Assembly (NCBI RefSeq): GCF_009746565.1
Contig: NZ_WRPN01000001.1
Coordinates: 1 to 64,000 of the forward strand
Direction of reading: 5' to 3'
DNA length: 64,000 nucleotides
From: Mariniflexile maritimum
GTDB taxonomy: Bacteria > Bacteroidota > Bacteroidia > Flavobacteriales > Flavobacteriaceae
This document shows positions 36,404 through 45,489 of this stretch, piece after piece (positions within the stretch are counted from its first letter, which is position 1; the number at the start of each line of letters is the position of its first letter). The notes below the pieces were generated by a model, which was given only the letters and a program-made list of their open reading frames with translations, did not search any database and was not told the origin of the DNA. A program made the position numbers and the translations under genes.

Positions 36404-38332
36404 ATGAATAGATTATTCTTAGTATCAATTTTGTTTTTGGCCCTTGGTTTTTCTTCCGTTAAGGCACAAAATTTCAGCACACATCAGGTTAAAAAAGGGG
36501 AAACCATTACGGGTATTGCCGATCAATATGGCGTTACAATTTCAGATATATACAACATCAATCCCGATGCTAAAAAAGAATTAAAACCGAATACCATTTT
36601 AATCATTCCCATTTCAAAAGCAACAAAACCTAAAGGAGTTCCCACTAAAAAATTAGAAGGATTTAAAGAACATAAAACCAGTAAAAAGGAAACCTTGTAC
36701 AGCATTGCCAAACAGTATGACGTTACCGAAGACGACCTGAAAAAGTACAACACATTTTTGTATGCCAACACCTTACAAAAAGGGGACAAGCTGCAAATAC
36801 CCCTATTTACGATCACAAAGGAAGAACCAAGGGCCGCAACCAAAACATATACCGTACAGCCAAAAGAGGGTAAATGGCGCGTTGCGTACAAATTTGGCAT
36901 TACCGTACAGGAACTGGAAGCACTGAACCCAGGTTTGGGCGATACTTTGCAGGATGGCCAACAGATAAATGTACCAAATCTGGATGGTGAAAAGGTGAAG
37001 GAAATTGATGAAAAATACAGCTATTACAGTGTGTTGCCCAAAGAAGGCTTTTACCGTTTGAAGATAAAATTAGGCCTAGACCAGGCAACACTTGAAGCCT
37101 TAAACCCCGAACTGAAAGAAACAGGTTTAAAAGATGGCATGGTGCTAAAAATTCCGTTTTCAAATAATAAAGATGCCATTGGGGAAGAAGTGACCAAAAA
37201 ATCGAACTTAACCCATAGCATTACAAATTTTGAGACCAAACATATCGCCATTATGCTGCCCTTCCGAATGAACAGGGTAAATTTTGACTCGGTTCCCGAT
37301 ATTAGAAATAGCATAAAAAAAGACCCATACCTCGATGCATCGCTTGATTTTTATACAGGCGTTCTAACAGCTTTGGATTCCTTAAAAACTTTGGGCATTT
37401 CACTTAATGTCGATGTTTATGATACCCAATACCAAGTTAGTGAAGTTGCAAGAATTATCCGCGATAACAATTTTAAAAATGTTGATGCGGTTATTGGGCC
37501 ATTAACTCCCGAAACCTTTGAAGCCGCCGCCGTGGCATTAAAAAACTACAATATACCCGTAATTTCTCCAATAGGAACCAACTTAAACTTGTACGAAAAC
37601 GTTTTTCAATCCAGACCATCCGATGATTTGCTGAAAACAAAAATTGTGAATTATATAAAAAACGATGCCTCCAATAAAAATGTGCTCATTGTTTCCGATA
37701 CCAAAAATATCGATATAGTGAACGAACTTAAAACGGAATTTAGTTCGGCTAAAACTGTTTATTCCAGAAAAAACAAAGAAGGAAAGGACATTAACTATCT
37801 GTATGTTGATGATATACGGGGTAGCTTGAAACCCGGCAAAAACTACGTGTTTTTAGAAACCCAAAACAAAGGATTTGCTTCCAACGTTATTAGTGTACTG
37901 GCTTCCTTGAACCAAAAAAGTGCAGATGCCGATAACCCAGATGTGATTGAAATAATTTTGGTAACCACCAATTTTAATCCCGCTTTTGAAAGCGATCAGG
38001 TTTCAAACGCCCAATTATCAAAATTGCAGTTCCATTTTGCATCTGCTACAAAAAACTATAATGAAGTAGGTGGTAACACCTTTGTAAAAAATTATACAAA
38101 AACTTTCAGTACCACCCCAAACAAGCGGGCCATAAAAGGATTTGACTTAACGATGGACGTGGTACTGCGTTTGGTGTCTTCTGAAAATCTATACCAATCG
38201 GTGAATAAATCGCCCCTTACCGAATATGTCGAAAACAAATTTGCCTATAAAAAGAAATTGCTAGGTGGCTATTACAACGATGCGGTATATTTGGTAAAAT
38301 ATGAGGATTTAGCAATTGTGGAGGTAAAATAA
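36404..38332 (+). CDS. LysM-repeat protein fused to a periplasmic binding protein-like domain
   Basis: A 642-residue secreted protein. The ATG at 36404 precedes a signal peptide (NRLFLVSILFLALGFSSVKA). Four LysM-type repeats follow at about residues 25-66, 77-121, 133-177 and 187-234; HQVKKGETITGIADQYGVTI and HKTSKKETLYSIAKQYDVTE are the clearest, and the last two are diverged. The remaining 400 residues form a type 1 periplasmic binding protein fold (IAIMLPFRMNR, VIGPLTPETFEAAAVALKNY, IPVISPIGTNLNLYENVFQS). LysM domains bind glycan chains of peptidoglycan, so this is probably a cell-wall-attached sensor or binding protein. No ABC transporter genes are adjacent. The next gene starts on its stop codon. 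Confidence 0.88.
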   Translation: MNRLFLVSILFLALGFSSVKAQNFSTHQVKKGETITGIADQYGVTISDIYNINPDAKKELKPNTILIIPISKATKPKGVPTKKLEGFKEHKTSKKETLYSIAKQYDVTEDDLKKYNTFLYANTLQKGDKLQIPLFTITKEEPRAATKTYTVQPKEGKWRVAYKFGITVQELEALNPGLGDTLQDGQQINVPNLDGEKVKEIDEKYSYYSVLPKEGFYRLKIKLGLDQATLEALNPELKETGLKDGMVLKIPFSNNKDAIGEEVTKKSNLTHSITNFETKHIAIMLPFRMNRVNFDSVPDIRNSIKKDPYLDASLDFYTGVLTALDSLKTLGISLNVDVYDTQYQVSEVARIIRDNNFKNVDAVIGPLTPETFEAAAVALKNYNIPVISPIGTNLNLYENVFQSRPSDDLLKTKIVNYIKNDASNKNVLIVSDTKNIDIVNELKTEFSSAKTVYSRKNKEGKDINYLYVDDIRGSLKPGKNYVFLETQNKGFASNVISVLASLNQKSADADNPDVIEIILVTTNFNPAFESDQVSNAQLSKLQFHFASATKNYNEVGGNTFVKNYTKTFSTTPNKRAIKGFDLTMDVVLRLVSSENLYQSVNKSPLTEYVENKFAYKKKLLGGYYNDAVYLVKYEDLAIVEVK

Positions 38333-38559
38333 TGTTACCAGACCAGCAATTTTTAATCGACCTTGCCCATACCAAAATGCCTTTTGGCAAGTACAAAGAC
38401 CGCTATTTAATTGATTTACCCGAATATTACGTGGTGTGGTACCAGCAAAAAGGCTTTCCCAAAGGCAGATTGGGCGATATGCTCAAACAGGTTTACGAAC
38501 TGAAATTAAATGGTTTGGAAGATTTGATTCGGAATATTAAAAAGCAATATCCTAAATAA
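38332..38559 (+). CDS. DUF3820 family protein
   Basis: A 75-residue protein of the DUF3820 type: TKMPFGKYKDRYLIDLPEYY, then VVWYQQKGFPKGRLGDMLKQ, with the conserved MPFGKYK opening. No catalytic motif; function unknown. Its ATG overlaps the last base of the LysM gene stop, so translation is coupled. Confidence 0.85.
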   Translation: MLPDQQFLIDLAHTKMPFGKYKDRYLIDLPEYYVVWYQQKGFPKGRLGDMLKQVYELKLNGLEDLIRNIKKQYPK

Positions 38560-38686
38560 TTTTTTTATTTTGCGTTATTATTTTTTAGGTTTTAGTGCTT
38601 TTGCATTTGGAACTAAAAAAAGTAAATGGTCGTTGTTCTTTTCACTAAATGTGCAACCCAATTACAGTTATAATTTACATAAAAAG

Positions 38687-39499
38687 ATGAAGAAAATAAG
38701 TTTTTATTTATTTGTTGGCCTGTTGGCAATAAGCTGTAAAACCAATAAAATGGTCTATTCCGACCCGGTGCCAAAACACGATCGCTTAGTTATAAAGTCG
38801 GAATTCGTAAATGAAGAGCGCATCATTAATGTTTGGACGCCGCCCCAGTATGAACAATCAACCGAAACCTTCCCTGTTTTATATATGCCCGATGGTGGTA
38901 TTAAAGAGGATTTTCCGCATATCGCAAATACCTTGACAACCTTGTTGGAAGAAAAAAAGATACCACCATTTATATTGGTTGGGATTGAAAATACCCAACG
39001 CGGTAGAGACTTAACCGGTTTTTCGGAAGCAGAGTACGATAAGCAATTTTGTCCAGTAACCGATGGTGCCAAAGATTTTAGGGCCTTTATTGCAGAAGAG
39101 TTAATTCCTGAAATAAACAAAAAATACAGAACCCAAAGCAAAAAAGGCATTATAGGAGAATCGTTGGCAGGACTTTTTGTTATGGAAACTTTTTTCTTAA
39201 AACCCGAAACCTTCAATTTTTATATCGCCATGGACCCTTCCCTTTGGTGGAACAACCAGTATTTAACAAAAAATGCCGATGCTTTATTAACTGATTTTCC
39301 TAAGCAAGATATTAAACTGTGGTTTGCGGGTTCGAGCGCAGAAGATATTTCTGTGTCCACCAAAAGTTTGGAGAAAACGCTTCAAAAAAATGCGCCAAAA
39401 AATCTACAATGGAACTATTCCAACGAGCCCCAAGAAAAGCATAATACCATATTTAGGGCAACAAAGGAAAAAGCACTTATTTGGACTTTAAACGAATAA
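38687..39499 (+). CDS. Alpha/beta-hydrolase (esterase D-like) lipoprotein
   Basis: A 270-residue protein from the ATG at 38687 (the frame opens 39 codons earlier but then lacks a signal). The N-terminus ISFYLFVGLLAISCKTNK is a lipoprotein signal with a lipobox cysteine. The rest is a putative-esterase (EsterD/Fes) alpha/beta hydrolase. FPVLYMPDGGIKEDFPHI holds an early strand and the oxyanion region, GIIGESLAGLFVMETFFLKP has the nucleophile serine (GESLAG), FYIAMDPSLWW follows, and the probable catalytic histidine is in PQEKHNTIFRATK. Relatives act on acyl or siderophore esters; the substrate here is unknown. Confidence 0.85.
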   Translation: MKKISFYLFVGLLAISCKTNKMVYSDPVPKHDRLVIKSEFVNEERIINVWTPPQYEQSTETFPVLYMPDGGIKEDFPHIANTLTTLLEEKKIPPFILVGIENTQRGRDLTGFSEAEYDKQFCPVTDGAKDFRAFIAEELIPEINKKYRTQSKKGIIGESLAGLFVMETFFLKPETFNFYIAMDPSLWWNNQYLTKNADALLTDFPKQDIKLWFAGSSAEDISVSTKSLEKTLQKNAPKNLQWNYSNEPQEKHNTIFRATKEKALIWTLNE

Positions 39500-39543
39500 A
39501 AAATCAAAAAGATTTTAAACCTATTTTGATGCGAAGCGGCTAG

Positions 39544-40887
39544 TTATCTCTTGTTCCGTTTATTATAATTTTTATCGCCGCGTGTTTTAGGTTTTTTGTA
39601 TTTGGCGGCTATTTTAAACTTATACGAACCGCCCAAGTTTTCTTTTTGGTTCTTTTCTTTTTTCTTATGGAAGGCTGCACCAATAGCGTCATCGCGCTTT
39701 GCAGGGTTGTTGCGTTCTTTTATTTGCGGACGTTCCTCTTCAATCAAATCGGTTGATACTTCAACCGCATCAGGAAGTTCCAGTAAGCGAATGGCCATGT
39801 GCATTAAGCCCTCTATTTTTTCAACCGATTCTTGTTCATTTTCCGTAGAAAATAAAATAGCATCCCCTTTGCGTTCGGCACGTCCGGTTCTACCTATGCG
39901 GTGCATATAGTTTTCTGGGTAATGGGGCGTATCGAAATTAATTACGTGCGAAATATTCTCAATATCCAAACCACGTGCCATAACATCGGTGGCCACTAAA
40001 ATACGGTTAACGCCATTTCTAAATTGTTCAATACTGCGTAAACGGTAATTTTGGGTCTTGTTGGAGTGTATCACGCACAATTCGTCATGAAACGTGCTAT
40101 CTAAATTATCAAATAAGCGGTCTGCCATGTTTTTGTTGGATACAAATACCAGTACTTTTGTAAATATTTCTGCGTTGCTTAAAAGATGTTTCAGTAAATT
40201 AACCTTGGTGTAAAAATTAGGAACATTGTACCGAACTTGCGAAATATTTTCAAGCGGTGTTCCGGAAACGGCAATGGAAACGCGCTCTGGATTTTTAAAA
40301 AAATCAGAAATCAATACATCTACATCTTCTGTCATGGTTGCCGAAAACATGATGTTTTGGCGTTTTTCGGGCAAGAAATCGAAAATATTGATTAGTTGGT
40401 GCCTAAACCCTAAATCGAGCATCACATCAACTTCATCTATCACCAGTTTTTGTATGGTTTTTAATTGCAGTACGCGGCTTAATGCCAGGTCATAAACACG
40501 CCCCGGGGTTGCTACTAAAATATCAACGCCATTGGCTACCGCTTGTTTTTGGGTATTGATATTGGTGCCGCCATACACTCCCAACACCCGCGTATTGATG
40601 TATTTGGTTAGTTTTTCAACTTCCTCAACTACCTGTACCACCAGTTCGCGCGTAGGTACCAAAACGAGTATGCGCGGACTTTCCTGTTTGGAAAATGGAA
40701 GGTTTTTTAAAATTGGCAACATGTAGGCAAAAGTCTTGCCCGTACCGGTCTGTGCTATCCCAACCATATCGGTTCCCGAGGCCACTACATTAAATGCTTC
40801 GGCTTGTATGGGCGTAGGTGTTGTAAAGCCTAAATCGGTTAGGGCATTGTACAAAGGCGTATTTAGGTTTAGGTCTTGAAAGGTCAC
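39544..40887 (-). CDS. DEAD-box RNA helicase
   Basis: A 447-residue ATP-dependent RNA helicase. All DEAD-box motifs are seen: the Q-motif (GFTTPTPIQAEAF), Walker A GIAQTGTGKTFAYMLP, PTRELVVQVVEE, TPGRVYDL, DEVD as motif II (VIDEVDVMLDLGF; aspartate replaces alanine-aspartate, unlike strict DEAD), SAT in FSATMTEDVD, and HRIGRTGRAERKGDA. A C-terminal basic tail rich in Lys and Asn probably binds RNA. The start is GTG at 40887, with a TAACTTTG promoter 18 bases upstream. Which RhlE/DbpA-like subfamily is unclear; roles would be rRNA assembly or RNA decay. Confidence 0.92.
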   Translation of the reverse strand: MTFQDLNLNTPLYNALTDLGFTTPTPIQAEAFNVVASGTDMVGIAQTGTGKTFAYMLPILKNLPFSKQESPRILVLVPTRELVVQVVEEVEKLTKYINTRVLGVYGGTNINTQKQAVANGVDILVATPGRVYDLALSRVLQLKTIQKLVIDEVDVMLDLGFRHQLINIFDFLPEKRQNIMFSATMTEDVDVLISDFFKNPERVSIAVSGTPLENISQVRYNVPNFYTKVNLLKHLLSNAEIFTKVLVFVSNKNMADRLFDNLDSTFHDELCVIHSNKTQNYRLRSIEQFRNGVNRILVATDVMARGLDIENISHVINFDTPHYPENYMHRIGRTGRAERKGDAILFSTENEQESVEKIEGLMHMAIRLLELPDAVEVSTDLIEEERPQIKERNNPAKRDDAIGAAFHKKKEKNQKENLGGSYKFKIAAKYKKPKTRGDKNYNKRNKR

Positions 40888-40905
40888 GATTGTTGTTTAA
40901 GCTTG

Positions 40906-40913
40906 CAAAGTTA
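40906..40913 (-). promoter_or_regulatory. Promoter -7 box of the DEAD-box helicase gene
   Basis: TAACTTTG on the minus strand, with its last base 19 bases from the GTG start. It lies within the gap after the aldose epimerase-like gene. Confidence 0.5.
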
Positions 40914-40928
40914 CATTTATTATTCTAT

Positions 40929-41816
40929 TCAGGGGCAAGGTGTCCCTATTTCAATGGTATAGCTTGCCTTAAAGGTGCTATTGACCGCCAATTTTATAAT
41001 GCCCTCTTTGGTTGTGAACTCTTGATCGGTATTTTCATTATCGGCAATTCCCAACCAAGGTTCAATACACACATAGTTGCCAGAGGGTTTTGCCCAAATA
41101 CCCAAATAGGGAAAATCGGGATAGTGTACCGAAAGGATGTGTCCGTGTTTTTTACTTTTTAAAGTGACCTTTTTAGAACGTAAGTCTTTAAAAATTAGGG
41201 CGTCGGCATTAAATAGCTCGTGTGTTAACGGCAAACTATTGGTGTTGTTTAAAATAGGTTTTGTTTTAGATGAAATAAGTCCATTGGCCATATTGATAAG
41301 ATGTGATTGAGAGGTTTCGGTATGTTCAAATTCCAATGAGTAATCTTCGTAAGCTTCATCTTCAAATACCGGACATTTAAAAGCAGGGTGCCCACCAAGT
41401 GAAAAGTACAGGGGTTTGCTATCTCTGTTTTTAATGGTATGCAGCACTTCAATACAATTATTGGTAAGCGTATATGTGATGAAAAATTCAAATTTGAATG
41501 GATATATTTTTAAGGTTTCATCACTATAAGAGAGTCGGAAGGTTAAACTATCCGGGGTTTGGTCGTGCAATACCATGGCATTGTTGTTGCGAACAAAACC
41601 ATGCTTTGGTAAGTTATATGGTTGATTGTCAAAAACATAAGTGTCGTTTTTTAAAGCACCAATAATAGGGAACAGGTTAGGGGCGAAGCTTCCCCAAATT
41701 GTTGGGTCGGCATGCCACATAAAATTGGTTCCTGTTGCAACCGATGTAATTTTGCATAATTCGGCTCCTACGGTATGGATCGCTATTTTAAGTTGATTGT
41801 TTTCTAGGGTGTGCAT
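40929..41816 (-). CDS. Aldose 1-epimerase-like protein
   Basis: A 295-residue galactose mutarotase-fold protein (YeaD/aldose epimerase type), a beta-sandwich that interconverts sugar anomers. Motifs are TNFMWHADPTIWGSFAPNLF, PIIGALKNDTY, LPKHGFVRNN (with the typical HG), YFSLGGHPAFKCPVFEDEAY (with conserved H and P) and GIWAKPSGNYVCIEPWLGIA near the end (Glu in ICIEPW-type motif). No signal peptide, so cytoplasmic. The sugar is not known. It lies upstream of the helicase gene, which has its own promoter. Confidence 0.88.
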   Translation of the reverse strand: MHTLENNQLKIAIHTVGAELCKITSVATGTNFMWHADPTIWGSFAPNLFPIIGALKNDTYVFDNQPYNLPKHGFVRNNNAMVLHDQTPDSLTFRLSYSDETLKIYPFKFEFFITYTLTNNCIEVLHTIKNRDSKPLYFSLGGHPAFKCPVFEDEAYEDYSLEFEHTETSQSHLINMANGLISSKTKPILNNTNSLPLTHELFNADALIFKDLRSKKVTLKSKKHGHILSVHYPDFPYLGIWAKPSGNYVCIEPWLGIADNENTDQEFTTKEGIIKLAVNSTFKASYTIEIGTPCP

Positions 41817-41841
41817 AACGGTTGTTTTAAAAATACAAAAC

Positions 41842-41873
41842 TTGTGAATTTTTAGGGAAACTAACTAACTTTA
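41842..41873 (+). promoter_or_regulatory. Promoter of pabB
   Basis: TTG at 41842-41844, a 21-base spacer, then TAACTTTA at 41866-41873, one base off the Bacteroidota consensus. The distance to the TTG start at 41891 is 17 bases. Confidence 0.5.
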
Positions 41874-41890
41874 CGCTTTAAATTTTAAAA

Positions 41891-43204
41891 TTGAGAACAA
41901 CATTTAACCATACAACAAACGATACCAAAATATTTAAGCTACAGCTCTTGCAATGGGCACAACAGTTTGATGATGTTGTTTGGTTGGATTCCAATCCTGA
42001 GAGTTATGGCGACAAACAAGCCTATTCCAACTACGATGCGGTTTTGGCGGTGGATGCTTCTACACGTATCAAAACCGATTTCACACAAGCTTTTGAACAA
42101 TTAAAAGCATACCAAACCACGACGAACGATTGGATTTTTGGTTATTTGACCTACGATTTAAAAAATGCCGTTGAACACTTAACATCCCAAAATTTCGAAG
42201 GCCTTCAGTTTCCTGATTTATACTTCTTTCAACCCAAAAAACTCTTTTTTTTTAGAGGAAATCATGTTGAAATACAGTATTTGAATGGCGTTGCCAATGA
42301 ATTTGAAAGTGATTTAAAATCGATTTCCCTCGAACTGAAAAGGCGCCCTGAGCGCAGTAGAAAGGTCTCGAATGATATTAAAATCAAGCTCCGTATTCAC
42401 AAAGACGATTACTTTGAAAAAATTAACTACATGCTCGCTCACATCCATCGGGGCGATATTTATGAAGCTAATTTTTGTCAGGAGTTTTATGCCGAAAACA
42501 CTGCCATCAATCCGTTGGAAACCTACAATAAGCTCAACGCTATTTCTAATCCGCCGTTTGCAACCTTTCTAAAATGTAGCGACAAATTTTTATTGTCGGC
42601 TTCCCCAGAACGCTATTTGAAAAAGCAAGGAAACACCATCATTTCGCAACCCATTAAAGGCACTGCGAAGCGTTCTTCAAATAAAAAAGAAGACGCAAAG
42701 TTAAAACACGATTTGCAACAAAGCAGTAAAGAACGCAGCGAAAACATTATGATTGTAGATTTGGTGCGGAACGATTTGGCAAAAACCGCCCAAAAAGGTA
42801 CAGTTGCCGTGGCGGAACTGTGCCAAATTTACACCTTTAGCCAAGTGCACCATATGATTTCTACCATCACCTCCGAAGTTGCTAACGGAACCAACCCCAT
42901 AGAGGTTATAAAAACCACGTTCCCTATGGGCAGCATGACGGGTGCTCCAAAAATAGCGGCCATGAAAATTATTGAAGCCCTGGAAGAAACCAAACGCGGA
43001 CTCTATTCTGGGGCGGTAGGTTATTTTACGCCTTCGGGCGATTTTGATTTTAATGTGGTTATACGCAGTATTTTGTACAACCAAACGCGTCGCTATGTGT
43101 CGTTTTCCGTGGGCAGTGCCATTACCGCAAAAAGCGACCCATTAAAAGAGTACGAGGAGTGTTTGTTAAAAGCCAAGGCGATGCGCCAGGTTTTGGAAGA
43201 TTAA
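41891..43204 (+). CDS. pabB: Aminodeoxychorismate synthase component I
   Basis: This enzyme aminates chorismate to 4-amino-4-deoxychorismate on the way to folate. The 437-residue protein has the chorismate-binding domain with HIHRGDIYEANFCQEFYAEN, LLSASPERYLKKQGN, the key IISQPIKGTAKRS (PIKGT with lysine marks PabB; anthranilate synthase has PIAGT), MIVDLVRNDLAKTAQKGTV and TFPMGSMTGAPKIAAMKIIE. The start is a TTG at 41891; no ATG fits the conserved N-terminus. No glutaminase partner (PabA) is next to it. It meets the next gene tail to tail within the palindrome TTAA. Confidence 0.88.
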   Translation: MRTTFNHTTNDTKIFKLQLLQWAQQFDDVVWLDSNPESYGDKQAYSNYDAVLAVDASTRIKTDFTQAFEQLKAYQTTTNDWIFGYLTYDLKNAVEHLTSQNFEGLQFPDLYFFQPKKLFFFRGNHVEIQYLNGVANEFESDLKSISLELKRRPERSRKVSNDIKIKLRIHKDDYFEKINYMLAHIHRGDIYEANFCQEFYAENTAINPLETYNKLNAISNPPFATFLKCSDKFLLSASPERYLKKQGNTIISQPIKGTAKRSSNKKEDAKLKHDLQQSSKERSENIMIVDLVRNDLAKTAQKGTVAVAELCQIYTFSQVHHMISTITSEVANGTNPIEVIKTTFPMGSMTGAPKIAAMKIIEALEETKRGLYSGAVGYFTPSGDFDFNVVIRSILYNQTRRYVSFSVGSAITAKSDPLKEYEECLLKAKAMRQVLED

Positions 43205-43893
43205 TCTAAATGGTCCTTGAATTTGTTTTTTACCTCTTCATAAATAAATTCAACACGTTTTACTTCCATCGATTTTACCTTGGCTATGTCTTCAAAACTT
43301 AATTTTCCAAATACCATTAAATCAATAATGCTCGATACATTTAAGGGCAACCAACTGTAAAGGCTTCCTAAAAGGGATCTTGATTTGTTTTTTGATAAAT
43401 CTTCAATTTCAAAAGCCGATAAAAAGGTATTGTCGGCCTCATCATATAAAAATAAGTGCTTGTGCTTATGGTCTTGTTGGTATGAAATATCGTTTAGTTC
43501 CTCATTCATTACAAAATCAAAACCATCGTCAATGGTATATTTTTCTTCCAGAGCATCCAATTCCTCTTCTAAAATTTCATGGGTACTTACCGTATTTTTA
43601 TGGAATGCTTCTTTTTTAAAAAGAACATTCAGTTCATCGTCGGCATATTTGAACAGCTTCAATTTTAAGGCATTCGGTGTCATATCAATATCAAAACCGT
43701 TTTCGTAAAATTTCGCAATGCTTTCATCAATAACCCCCATGGAATCGTACATATTTTTTGGTATAATGCCCATTGATTCTGCAATATAAAGTCGGTTTTT
43801 TATATAAGGATGCAGTTGTTGCGACACGGCGACCACCTTTTTATCAAACGCAGCTTGTGTTTCTTTTTGGTTTAATTTATCGGTTGAGCTCAT
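43201..43893 (-). CDS. Sigma-factor-like protein of unknown role
   Basis: A 230-residue protein without a firmly recognised family. Its ends resemble a degenerate sigma-70 factor: an N-terminal helical segment (AFDKKVVAVSQQLHPYIKNR to MDSMGVIDESIAKFYENGF-like MYDSMGVIDESIAKFYENGF, then ALKLKLFKYADDELNVLF) recalls region 2, and the C-terminus LPLNVSSIIDLMVFGKLSFE, then DIAKVKSMEVKRVEFIYEEV, recalls region 4 helix-turn-helix. The middle, about residues 95-170, is acidic and histidine-containing and unlike sigma linkers. It may be an anti-sigma, sigma-like or other regulator. It shares four bases with the pabB 3' end. Confidence 0.6.
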   Translation of the reverse strand: MSSTDKLNQKETQAAFDKKVVAVSQQLHPYIKNRLYIAESMGIIPKNMYDSMGVIDESIAKFYENGFDIDMTPNALKLKLFKYADDELNVLFKKEAFHKNTVSTHEILEEELDALEEKYTIDDGFDFVMNEELNDISYQQDHKHKHLFLYDEADNTFLSAFEIEDLSKNKSRSLLGSLYSWLPLNVSSIIDLMVFGKLSFEDIAKVKSMEVKRVEFIYEEVKNKFKDHLD

Positions 43894-44050
43894 AATTTAT
43901 GATTTTGCATTACATTTCTAAATTTACAAAATTTTTATTGAATAATGTGTGACGATTTACGAATTACGATGTGCAAAGTAGAGTAGATATTGTAGGTTTA
44001 CAAAATACAATTCACCCTTTTGTTAGTACACAAAAAAGTTCAACCTCTAA

Positions 44051-44082
44051 CTTCTAACTTTTACTTCTAACTTTTAACTTTG
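44051..44082 (+). repeat. 13-base tandem duplication with a promoter box, upstream of tilS
   Basis: CTTCTAACTTTTA occurs twice in a row (44051-44063 and 44064-44076). The end of the second copy with the next bases creates TAACTTTG (44075-44082), a perfect promoter -7 box. The 235-base gap between the sigma-like gene and tilS holds nothing else recognisable. Confidence 0.7.
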
Positions 44083-44117
44083 TTCATCCAACGCTGTTTC
44101 AACATTAAAATAAACCT

Positions 44118-44125
44118 TAACTTTG
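44118..44125 (+). promoter_or_regulatory. Promoter -7 box next to the tilS start
   Basis: TAACTTTG, ending 4 bases before the tilS ATG at 44130. If used, it gives a leaderless or nearly leaderless mRNA. A second identical box lies at 44075-44082. Confidence 0.45.
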
Positions 44126-44129
44126 AAGG

Positions 44130-45440
44130 ATGCAAAACGCCTTTCAAGACCATATAAACGCGAAGCTGCCTTTTCTTAAAAAAAGCAAACTGCTTATTGC
44201 CATTTCTGGCGGTATGGATAGCGTGGTTTTAGCTAGGTTATGCCATAACATGGGCTTTAAAATGGCCTTGGCGCACTGTAATTTTAACCTGCGCGGAAAC
44301 GAAAGTGATGCCGATGAACATTTTGTGCTGCAACTGGCAGAAGACCTGGATTTAGAGGTTTTTGTTGAAAGTTTTGATACGAACATTTTTGCTGAGGAAC
44401 AGAAACTGTCCATTCAAATGGCAGCACGTAAATTGCGGTACGACTGGTTTGAAGCACTGGCCGAACAACTTCATTTCGACTATGTTTTAACCGCTCACCA
44501 TGCAGACGACAATCTGGAAACCTTTTTAATAAACTTGACTCGCGGAACGGGTTTGGAGGGCTTAACCGGTATTCCAGAGGTTCAGGGTAAATTGGTTCGT
44601 CCCCTGTTGCCTTTTTCCAGGGAAACTATCGAGGCCTTTGCTAAAAAATCCCATTTTACTTGGCGCGATGATACTAGCAACGCTTCCACCAAATATGTGC
44701 GTAACAAATTACGGCACGATGTGATTCCTGTTTTAAAACAGATCAATCCAAGTTTGTTGCTCAGTTTTCAAAATACCATGAATAACTTGAACGATACGGC
44801 TTCCATTGTAAATGAAAGCATAAAAAAAGTTTCAGACCGCGCTGTAGAAACATTGGATAACCATCAAATTAAATTCAAAATTTCAGAATTTAAAAAGTTG
44901 AACAATCCAAAAGCCTATCTTTTTGAATTGCTTAAAGCGTATGGATTTACCGAATGGAACGATGTGGCCAATTTATTGAACGCCCAATCTGGAAAACAAG
45001 TATTTTCGGAAACATGGCGATTGATTAAGGATAGAAACTATTTATTGCTAAGCGAACGCCCTAAAGAAATAGCGGAAACCATGACCGTTTTTGAAGCGGA
45101 TGACTTTATTGATACTCCTTTTGGTACCTTATTTTTATCTGAAGTGGATGCGGTGGCGGAAACCGGCAAATCGCTTATTTTTGTTGATAAAGAAGCATTG
45201 CGTTTTCCGTTAACCATCCGAAAATGGCAGAAAGGCGACGTGTTTTACCCCGCAGGTATGACCGGTAAAAAGAAATTGAGCAAATATTTCAAGGACGAAA
45301 AATTTTCGTTACTGGATAAGGAAAATACGTGGTTGTTATGCACGCAAACTGCCATAGTTTGGGTTATTGGCAAACGCGCAGATAATAGATTTCGGGTTAC
45401 TGAACATACTAAACAGATATTAAAAATTGAATTGAAATAA
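44130..45440 (+). CDS. tilS: tRNA(Ile)-lysidine synthetase
   Basis: TilS attaches lysine to cytidine 34 of the AUA-reading tRNA-Ile so that it reads AUA rather than AUG; it is normally essential. The 436 residues carry the PP-loop KLLIAISGGMDSVVLARLCH (SGGMDS at 26-31), ALAHCNFNLRGNESDADEHF, VLTAHHADDNLETFLINLTR and the substrate-recognition end. The C-terminal domain is present (IRKWQKGDVFYPAGMTGKKK, then LSKYFKDEKFSLLDKENTWL). A promoter box almost touches the ATG. The gene stands upstream of ade with a 49-base gap. Confidence 0.96.
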   Translation: MQNAFQDHINAKLPFLKKSKLLIAISGGMDSVVLARLCHNMGFKMALAHCNFNLRGNESDADEHFVLQLAEDLDLEVFVESFDTNIFAEEQKLSIQMAARKLRYDWFEALAEQLHFDYVLTAHHADDNLETFLINLTRGTGLEGLTGIPEVQGKLVRPLLPFSRETIEAFAKKSHFTWRDDTSNASTKYVRNKLRHDVIPVLKQINPSLLLSFQNTMNNLNDTASIVNESIKKVSDRAVETLDNHQIKFKISEFKKLNNPKAYLFELLKAYGFTEWNDVANLLNAQSGKQVFSETWRLIKDRNYLLLSERPKEIAETMTVFEADDFIDTPFGTLFLSEVDAVAETGKSLIFVDKEALRFPLTIRKWQKGDVFYPAGMTGKKKLSKYFKDEKFSLLDKENTWLLCTQTAIVWVIGKRADNRFRVTEHTKQILKIELK

Positions 45441-45489
45441 ATTGTTTCACTGCGCACAGTCGGAGTGTCTCATCTACTAAAACAACAAT

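Noticed and set aside
41891-43204. Anthranilate or isochorismate synthase (TrpE/MenF) instead of PabB
   Set aside because: The PIKGT motif with lysine is the PabB pattern, while TrpE has PIAGT. The gene is also away from the men cluster and has no partner for tryptophan synthesis.
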